From positions 1-30,770 of the IMG/VR virus record IMGVR_UViG_3300030107_004580: a DNA stretch of 30,770 nucleotides; one strand, given 5' to 3'. Shown piece by piece: positions 24,757 to 30,770 of this stretch; positions within the stretch are counted from its first letter, which is position 1; the number at the start of each line of letters is the position of its first letter. Source of the stretch: a virus. The notes beneath the pieces are model-generated. The model was not told where the DNA came from and searched no databases. It was given only the letters and a program-made list of their open reading frames with translations. The position numbers and the translations under genes are program-made.

Positions 24757-25974
24757 TTATTTTTTGTTTTTAATTTGAAATTTGAAATCAGGTCCATCGT
24801 CTTCTAAAGCACGAACTCTTAATCCACTCGTGTTAAGATTTTCAACATGAGTTTTTCTAGGGTCCATATTAATGTTTTTAGACTTAGCTATACTTTCCTT
24901 TAACGCATCTGCTTTGCCTTGCTCGTAAAAATGATTTGCTACAGCATCAGCATTCATTGCTGTAAATAAAGATTTATGATAACCACCAGCGTCACTCATT
25001 AAATTTTCTTCATTCAAAAACTTTTTGATAAAGTTGTTAATATCGCTTTGTGTTTCTTTAACTTTATTTGCATCTTTCACATTAAATCTAAACCTTTTGT
25101 CCCCAACACTGTATTCAAAACCTTTGAATTCTTTGTTAAAAACATTATCTGTTTGTTTAGAAAAAGTATTAGCTTGCTTTTCCATTATTTTATTAGACTC
25201 TTCTGATTCCTTGTTGTAACGATCGAAGAAATTAATTGCTTCTTGTTGCTCTTTTGTGAGCTTACTTCCAGCTTTTATATCTTCGTAATATTTGGACTTT
25301 AGCCCGTCCAAGTGGCTTTTAGCGCTGGCAACTTGCTCTTTTAACGCTAATTTTTTTCTTTTTATTTCTTTATCATCATGCTCATCTTCATCAAAAGAAA
25401 AGTTATCTTCCATTATAAACTCTATTTCATCTTCTGATAAATGAGGTTTTGTTTGTTTGTAATATTCTCTAAGTAAAGTATCGTTGTCTAAATCACTATA
25501 ATCACGGTTTAACTTAACATAGTCATTTAAATCCCCACCAGTTTCTTCCATAAAGTTTACCAACTTTTGAATGTTTTCAGGTAATTCTTCTCCTGTTTCT
25601 ATAGATTCAGTTATCGCTTCTTCTGCTACTTGTGCTATTTCTTCTACTTTTTCTTTTTCTACAACTTCCTCTATAATTGACGTTTCTTGTGCTTCTGCCT
25701 CCGGTTGTACTTCTTTTTGTTCTTGTACGGGCTCGGCATCTTTAACGAGTTCAACCACTCTTGTGTCGTCAATATTATCGTTTTTAATTTTTTCTGTGGT
25801 TTCACTTTTTTCTTCTTCTTTTAAACTAGGTTTACTTAAGTCTACTTTGATAATATCATCTTGTTTTGCAAACTTTTTTGGTTGTTTTTTAATTTGTATT
25901 TTTTCGACTTTATCGTCTACTATTGGTTTTTCAGTAGTCTGATCGACTACTTCTTCTTTTTTCTTTTTTGCCAT
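24757..25974 (-). CDS. Putative scaffolding protein, 405 aa
   Basis: The gene sits between portal and major capsid genes, the usual place for scaffold. The first 150 residues are extremely charged and disordered, rich in Lys/Glu/Val/Thr (MAKKKKEEVVDQTTEKP...). The middle is acidic and helical (GGDLNDYVKLNRDYSDLDND; EDEIEFIMEDNFSFDEDEHD) and is followed by a coiled coil (IKRKKLALKEQVASAKSHLD). The C-terminal part (KGFEYSVGDKRFRFNVKDAN; MNADAVANHFYEQGKADALK) could be the capsid-binding region. It has no catalytic motif or membrane segment. The role is inferred from position, charge and coiled coil. An internal cargo protein is an alternative. The gap to the portal gene is 30 nt, and 20 nt to the capsid start. 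Confidence 0.8.
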   Translation of the reverse strand: MAKKKKEEVVDQTTEKPIVDDKVEKIQIKKQPKKFAKQDDIIKVDLSKPSLKEEEKSETTEKIKNDNIDDTRVVELVKDAEPVQEQKEVQPEAEAQETSIIEEVVEKEKVEEIAQVAEEAITESIETGEELPENIQKLVNFMEETGGDLNDYVKLNRDYSDLDNDTLLREYYKQTKPHLSEDEIEFIMEDNFSFDEDEHDDKEIKRKKLALKEQVASAKSHLDGLKSKYYEDIKAGSKLTKEQQEAINFFDRYNKESEESNKIMEKQANTFSKQTDNVFNKEFKGFEYSVGDKRFRFNVKDANKVKETQSDINNFIKKFLNEENLMSDAGGYHKSLFTAMNADAVANHFYEQGKADALKESIAKSKNINMDPRKTHVENLNTSGLRVRALEDDGPDFKFQIKNKK

Positions 25975-26004
25975 AATAAAATATTATATAATTAATAAAA
26001 TTGT

Positions 26005-28404
26005 TTATCTAGGACCAAACATACCTAAATCAATACCACCTAATATATCATTACCAGATGATTCAAAGTTTTTAGATGGTCCTTCGTTTTGCCTTTGTTC
26101 GATCAACTCTGATTGTTGTGTTGCTTGTATTTTTGTTCTTTGATCTTTACGATCTTCTTTTTCAGTTTCTTTAACTTTCTGTCCTTCTACTTCCACACCT
26201 TTTAATTGCATATTAAACTGGAATTCTAACTCCATTAGTTGTTTTTTAATCTCTGCTTCTTGGTGTAGTTTTTGTATTTCTAATTGATTTTTAGTTTGCT
26301 CTAAAGCCATAGCTGTTTGCGTCATTGTTTGCTGTTTTTGCATCTCTGTTTGAGCAGCTGCTTGTTGAGCTTGTATATTAGCTTGAGATTGAGCTTGTAT
26401 GTTTTGCTGTTGAATCTGCTGGTCTCTTTGTAGTTTTTTTCTTCTACGTATTTTTAATAGTTGATTAGCTAATTTAATATTCTTAATCTCTCTTAAATCG
26501 ATAGCATCTTCTAGTTCTATATTTTGTTGTGCTAGCGCTACTTGTATATTATTTTCTAACATTGCTTTTTCTTCATCATCTGGCGCTAATTCAATAAATA
26601 TACCAAAATCATAAAGATATACTTCTGCCATTTCATCAAGAGTAGCTACGTTATGATACCCTAATGATTGAACAAAAGCATCGGCAGTAGATGAGTATTC
26701 AATAATATCAGATATTCTAAGAGATAAACACTCTGCAACCTCTCTTGTTAAATAAAGACCACCTTGTAACACGTGTCGCGTCGCGGTATTAGAATTAGCT
26801 GCTGCCATTTTTTGCACGCCAACAAGTGCTTTAGGATCAGGTTGAGCAGCATCTCTAGCCTCATTTAAACCTGTAGTATCTCTAATCATTTGTAGATAAT
26901 AATTATAATTACCTATTAAACTTTGTAATTTAGCTCCCCCACTACTGTTTTGTATTTCTTGAATAGGTACTTTACCAGGATTCATATCGCCTTCACTTGT
27001 AAAAGATCTACCAATAATACTACCTGTTTGGAAAAACATATTTAAAGCTTCTTGTGGATTGTAATTTGTCCCATTACCAAGATCTATTTCAACTAATCCA
27101 TCGGCATCAAGATATACACCGTCTGGTGTTATACGAGACATTACTTGTTGTATTTTTAAGTGTGTTAATTGAATCATGTCAGCAAAACCAGTTATTCTAC
27201 TAACTATAGACTCTATTTTGCCTTCATACATTCTAGGAGCACATATCGCGTAGTTCATTTTAACTTTACTAAAATTACTTTTTGAACGCATCATGTTTTT
27301 TGACATCTCCCATTTTATCAGTTGGTCAGTACCTAATATAAGCGCCCCATCATATAAACACTCTATAGACCTAGATTGTTTACTAAAATTTTCAGCATCT
27401 TTTGGTGGATTGAAAGAATCGTCTTTTGATATTGCTTTTTCAGCACCAGTTCCAGTTTCTTTCATTTTATAGACTTCGTTCATAAAAGTCTTATAGTTAA
27501 AATACAAAACTTGAACTTTGTTATTGTCAGAGTTTCTATTTCTATTTAAATGCGTGTTATGCCTACCTGTTCTTTGGTTATTATGTTGAACAGCTTCTTT
27601 TAGATTTTCCATTTTTAAATGAGGAAATTCTTTTACTAATTCATTTATAGGAATACTTTTTATTTCACCCACATAATATATATCTTCAAAATAAGGAGAC
27701 TCAGTGTATGAATAAACTAAATTAGCAGGGTCAACGTATTCTACTTTGGCACCATCTGAATTGTTAAAAGAGGTTTTTACAGCACCAATACCTAACACGG
27801 TAAGATCATAGTAAAACCTCTTTTTTATTAACTCATATTTACTTGCTTCAAGTAAAGTATTTATAGCTTGTTCTGTTGCAATTTCTATACCTTGTTTGTA
27901 CGACAACTGCATATGAAGATCTAATTCCTCTTGTGTTTCGGGTAATAACTCAGGTGGACTATTAAACAGGTTCATACCAAACTTTTCTTGAACAAAAGTT
28001 TTAAGTTCTCTGCTTCTCATGTCTTCCATTATAGCGTTCATATATTGTGTTCTTTTACCAACACCATTTGGATCTTGAGAATAAGCTTTTACATCATAAG
28101 TTCTATTAGACATACCGTTAACTACAATATCTACAAACTTAGCAATAATTGGAACTGGTTTCCAATCTAAATTTAAATAAGACAAATCACCATTAATAGA
28201 TAATTCGTCTTTATATTTTTGCACGCTTTGCTCGCCTCTAGCATACAATCTTAAGTTGTGAAAATTTTGTCTATTATAAATATATCTATTAGAATAGTTA
28301 TCTTTATCAAACCACTCATTTTCAATAGCCTTAGCTACTTTTAAACCATATTCATAACTTATTTTTTCTATGTCACTAACTACTTGACTTGGAAACTCCC
28401 TCAT
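26005..28404 (-). CDS. Portal protein, 799 aa
   Basis: Portals form the dodecameric DNA gate at one head vertex and dock the terminase. The sequence shows a helical clip/stem-type N-terminus (NRQNFHNLRLYARGEQSVQK; WKPVPIIAKFVDIVVNGMSN) and wing-like strands (KVEYVDPANLVYSYTESPYF; VGEIKSIPINELVKEF). A strongly characteristic block lies at 507-545 (IRDTTGLNEARDAAQPDPKA; LVGVQKMAAANSNTATRHVL), which I associate with crAss-like and related Bacteroidota phage portals. The C-terminus (about 660-760) is a long Gln/Lys-rich coiled coil (QQQNIQAQSQANIQAQQAAA...), a possible barrel extension into the capsid, ending in a Gly-rich tail. The start is one base after the TerL stop, implying coupled translation. 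Identification is firm; lineage is moderate. Confidence 0.9.
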   Translation of the reverse strand: MREFPSQVVSDIEKISYEYGLKVAKAIENEWFDKDNYSNRYIYNRQNFHNLRLYARGEQSVQKYKDELSINGDLSYLNLDWKPVPIIAKFVDIVVNGMSNRTYDVKAYSQDPNGVGKRTQYMNAIMEDMRSRELKTFVQEKFGMNLFNSPPELLPETQEELDLHMQLSYKQGIEIATEQAINTLLEASKYELIKKRFYYDLTVLGIGAVKTSFNNSDGAKVEYVDPANLVYSYTESPYFEDIYYVGEIKSIPINELVKEFPHLKMENLKEAVQHNNQRTGRHNTHLNRNRNSDNNKVQVLYFNYKTFMNEVYKMKETGTGAEKAISKDDSFNPPKDAENFSKQSRSIECLYDGALILGTDQLIKWEMSKNMMRSKSNFSKVKMNYAICAPRMYEGKIESIVSRITGFADMIQLTHLKIQQVMSRITPDGVYLDADGLVEIDLGNGTNYNPQEALNMFFQTGSIIGRSFTSEGDMNPGKVPIQEIQNSSGGAKLQSLIGNYNYYLQMIRDTTGLNEARDAAQPDPKALVGVQKMAAANSNTATRHVLQGGLYLTREVAECLSLRISDIIEYSSTADAFVQSLGYHNVATLDEMAEVYLYDFGIFIELAPDDEEKAMLENNIQVALAQQNIELEDAIDLREIKNIKLANQLLKIRRRKKLQRDQQIQQQNIQAQSQANIQAQQAAAQTEMQKQQTMTQTAMALEQTKNQLEIQKLHQEAEIKKQLMELEFQFNMQLKGVEVEGQKVKETEKEDRKDQRTKIQATQQSELIEQRQNEGPSKNFESSGNDILGGIDLGMFGPR

Positions 28405-28405
28405 A

Positions 28406-30622
28406 TTAATTTTTTATTATCTTTGAAATATTACCTTTGTTAGAATACTTAGCAATATCTATATTTAATTTTGGTTTTTGTATTTTCGCGTTTGGCCTAT
28501 ATAAGTGTCTATTACAAGCCATAATTGCTAATCCAGAACTAATAGTCGCGTCAAATTTAGTTCTTTTTGTTATATCAAACCTACCCCAATCGTTTAGCGT
28601 TTTGTTAAAATATATATTACCATAGTTACCATCTCCTAAATGACCAACGTGTTGTTGTATATACATTTCAATTGCAGCTGCGTGAGCTTGTTTAATATCC
28701 TCGCTAGAATTAGGTATTCCACCAATTTCCTTTTCTGTTACTGACAGTTTGTTCCAAACTTTATCTGGTCTATTCATAGAGTAACCTCTATAACCTCTAC
28801 GTCTTAAATAGTATAATAATCTCGGTTTATTATTTTCTGCCAAAAGAGGCATTCCATAAAACACTAACGCCATTAATACATCTTCGAAAAATATTTCTGA
28901 TGTTTGCGGTCTAGCTATATATTCTAAAAAAAAATGATTAGCCGGGGCGTCTTCCATACTAAATTTAGTTAAACCATGTAACGCACCATTAGAACCTCTA
29001 CCATCAACTGTCCCTGATATATCATAACTATCACAACCAAAAGCACCCATATGTTCATTACCAGGATATTTTATACCGTTTTTAACTACAATACGGTTTT
29101 GTAAGTTTTGAGCTGGCGTCCAACTAATTTTAAATCTACCTTTTGGATTTGGATAAAATATAACTTGCGTATCTTTTACTCCATTTACCCATTGAAAATT
29201 ACCAGTAGATATGTTTGCTAAATTACCAATACCATCGTTATAATCTACTTGTTCATATATTTTAACTAAATTAAAAACACTATTTACTGCTTCATCTCTA
29301 AAAGCGTGTTCTTCAGTTCTTGGAAATTGTCTATAAAACTCATTTAAAGCGTCGTGATCTTGTTTTAATCCCTCTGCTTCATTTTCCCAATGCTCTATTA
29401 TACCGATATCTATTAATTCACCATCTGGATCGAGGACATCTGTGTCAGGGTTATCAAATACTGGAAGTCCGTATTCGTCAATAAATCCTTCGTAGTTCCA
29501 TTCCATTGGGATGAACAAAGAGTATAAACCAGATTTTGTCTGGCCATTTCTATTTCTTTGCGTGACATCCGAAGCGTTATATAGTTTTTTAAAATTGTCT
29601 CCACCTTTGTCTAATGCGTTTGAAGTTGAGCCCATCATACATTTACCAACTATTCTACTACCTAGTCGTAAACATGTCTTTGTAACTCTCCAGTTATTTA
29701 ATATATTATCAGGTCTTTCCCATTTACCACTTTCATCATGTACTAATAAGTTTAGTTTCTCACCATCATAACTATTATCACCAGTGTTTTTCCAATCTAT
29801 AGTTGTGTCTAAACCTTGTATATCTTCAATCTGTTCGTTTGCAGTTATTTTTTTTCTTGTAAACTTACTAGCCGGTACTCTATAAGCTAATTCTGTTTTA
29901 GGTCGATCCATACCATCTTGAATCGGTTTAAAGAAAAACGGATAGTTTATACTAATAGGCACTACTTTATCTGTAAACATTTTTTTTGCATCTGCACCTG
30001 TTTTAGAAAGTATACCATATCTACTATCACTTGATATAGTAGCTAAGTTAACTGTTTCTGCAGATGACATGAACGAAAACCCTGATCTTCTGTTCTTTAG
30101 ATAGCACATACCATAACATCTTTTATCAGCTTTGCAAGCCTCCCAAAATATAAAAAACAATCTATTTGCTTCTCTAAAGTCTGGTGCACCTACATCTATC
30201 TTGCTCCATTGAAGATACATATAATGCGTACCTGTTATATATGTTGGTTTATTTTTGTTTATAAACCAAAACCCCTCATCTCTTCTTTTAAATTCTTCAT
30301 CAATATAATCATACCATTTTTCTTTTTGATCTTCTGGATAGTTTCTCCAATCAAATATGTTTTTGATTCTTTGAAGTTCTTTAGGGTATTCTTGTTTAAC
30401 CCATTTGTTTTTAGGATGTTTATATATTTCTTTAGGAGCTTTTGGTAAAGCTATGACTAGGTTTTGTATTTCTATAATCTCACCTATAACACCATTTTTA
30501 GAAAGTACAATTAAATCGTGTTCTTTGTCGTAACCATATTTCCATTTTTTACCCCTATTCATTCTAGTAATAGTGGTTCTTTTTATAGGCTCTACTGTTT
30601 TAACTAAACTTTGCTCGTACAT
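28406..30622 (-). CDS. terL: Terminase large subunit (packaging ATPase and nuclease), 738 aa
   Basis: TerL docks on the portal, pumps DNA into the prohead by ATP hydrolysis and cuts the concatemer. Visible motifs: a P-loop-like segment CYLKNRRSGFSFMSS (173-187), in which the usual GK[ST] lysine is replaced by Phe182 with a Lys upstream (176); Walker B NLLVHDES (291-298, Asp296 and catalytic Glu297); and coupling motif MMGSTSN (329-335). The C-terminal RNase H-fold nuclease has Asp531/Asp534 in FGCDSYDISG, a candidate Glu596 in PLLAENN, and Asp691 in TKFDATISSGLA. Length is within the usual 500-750 residues, at the long end. The ATG at 30622 overlaps the preceding TAA by one base (TAATG), fixing the start. 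Assignment is confident; nuclease residues 2 and 3 are inferred from order. Confidence 0.93.
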   Translation of the reverse strand: MYEQSLVKTVEPIKRTTITRMNRGKKWKYGYDKEHDLIVLSKNGVIGEIIEIQNLVIALPKAPKEIYKHPKNKWVKQEYPKELQRIKNIFDWRNYPEDQKEKWYDYIDEEFKRRDEGFWFINKNKPTYITGTHYMYLQWSKIDVGAPDFREANRLFFIFWEACKADKRCYGMCYLKNRRSGFSFMSSAETVNLATISSDSRYGILSKTGADAKKMFTDKVVPISINYPFFFKPIQDGMDRPKTELAYRVPASKFTRKKITANEQIEDIQGLDTTIDWKNTGDNSYDGEKLNLLVHDESGKWERPDNILNNWRVTKTCLRLGSRIVGKCMMGSTSNALDKGGDNFKKLYNASDVTQRNRNGQTKSGLYSLFIPMEWNYEGFIDEYGLPVFDNPDTDVLDPDGELIDIGIIEHWENEAEGLKQDHDALNEFYRQFPRTEEHAFRDEAVNSVFNLVKIYEQVDYNDGIGNLANISTGNFQWVNGVKDTQVIFYPNPKGRFKISWTPAQNLQNRIVVKNGIKYPGNEHMGAFGCDSYDISGTVDGRGSNGALHGLTKFSMEDAPANHFFLEYIARPQTSEIFFEDVLMALVFYGMPLLAENNKPRLLYYLRRRGYRGYSMNRPDKVWNKLSVTEKEIGGIPNSSEDIKQAHAAAIEMYIQQHVGHLGDGNYGNIYFNKTLNDWGRFDITKRTKFDATISSGLAIMACNRHLYRPNAKIQKPKLNIDIAKYSNKGNISKIIKN

Positions 30623-30770
30623 TACTTAGATCTGCCTTCTGCGAATCCTTTAAAGACTTTTTCCTTTCTCTCTTCAGGTGCTTTTCCCTCAAGCAGGTTT
30701 TCTTCTTCTTGGATTCTGTTAAGTATTTCGAATGCGTCAAATATAGCTAGTTTTTTAGTAGCCGCGGCAT
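30622..30770 (-). CDS. C-terminal fragment of the gene upstream of terL, possibly small terminase
   Basis: Only the last 48 codons are in the window, ending in TAA that overlaps the terL start by one base. The visible residues are charged and helical (FDAFEILNRIQEEENLLEGK...) and end in a basic tail (GFAEGRSK). Position directly before terL is typical of the small terminase subunit, which recognises DNA, but the fragment holds no diagnostic motif. The start lies outside the window. Confidence 0.7.
   Translation of the reverse strand, partial: AAATKKLAIFDAFEILNRIQEEENLLEGKAPEERKEKVFKGFAEGRSK

Noticed and set aside
25571-25942. 123-codon plus-strand open frame
   Set aside because: Antisense to the Glu/Lys/Val-rich leader of the scaffold-like gene. 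Its Ser/Thr/Phe-rich product is a compositional mirror.
1-30770. Stop-codon reassignment (TAG or TGA read as an amino acid) as in some crAss-like phages
   Set aside because: The structural genes read through to full length with the standard code, and no in-frame TAG or TGA needs to be suppressed.
1-30770. tRNA genes, integrase, attachment sites or insertion sequences
   Set aside because: No cloverleaf-like GC-rich segment, recombinase signature or inverted-repeat-bounded element was seen. The GC-rich patches are explained by the two hairpins.

Overview
This 30.8 kb AT-rich window is the virion-morphogenesis module of a tailed double-stranded DNA phage. All genes lie on the minus strand and are transcribed right to left. 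The host is probably a member of the Bacteroidota, likely a marine Flavobacteriia. The reasons are the very AT-rich sequence, the lack of any recognisable Shine-Dalgarno motif (A/T-only leaders precede nearly every start), and a terminase, portal and capsid set that resembles crAss-like and related Bacteroidota podoviruses. The lineage assignment rests on recalled sequence signatures (for example the portal segment around residues 510-545), not on a search, and is moderate. No contractile sheath, tape-measure or long-tail genes are visible, which fits a short-tailed podovirus.

Layout from right (upstream) to left. (1) Packaging and head: the 3' end of an unidentified upstream gene (30622-30770), the large terminase TerL, the portal, a charged scaffold-like protein and the major capsid protein. 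A strong intrinsic terminator with a UUCG tetraloop directly follows the capsid gene. (2) Neck and tail: an unknown 274-aa head-associated protein, a second cUNCGg hairpin, two connector/ring-type proteins, a 2307-aa nozzle-like tail protein, and two beta-rich virion proteins (433 and 120 aa). The second ring protein and the giant tail protein both carry apparent carbohydrate-binding-type jelly-roll insertions. (3) Ejection module: a 295-aa helical protein ending in a Peptidase_S74 self-cleaving chaperone domain, a 274-aa unknown, a 1206-aa internal-protein candidate, and an open-ended polyprotein-like gene of more than 2014 codons that runs off the left edge. By position this group resembles the internal/ejection proteins (gp14-gp15-gp16) of T7-like viruses.

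The most interesting element is the gene on the left. One polypeptide carries a lysine/threonine tandem repeat, coiled coils, a zinc-metallopeptidase-like HExxH domain, a HAD-superfamily phosphatase domain with its Asp motifs intact, and a C-terminal part with hydrophobic segments. Three Phe-Ser linker motifs occur about 360 residues apart. I read it as a giant ejected virion effector.

The genes are packed with 1-nt overlaps (TAATG) or gaps of 1-70 nt. There is no non-coding stretch over 300 bases, and I saw no tRNA, CRISPR, IS element, integrase or attachment site. All 13 complete genes and the upstream fragment end in TAA.
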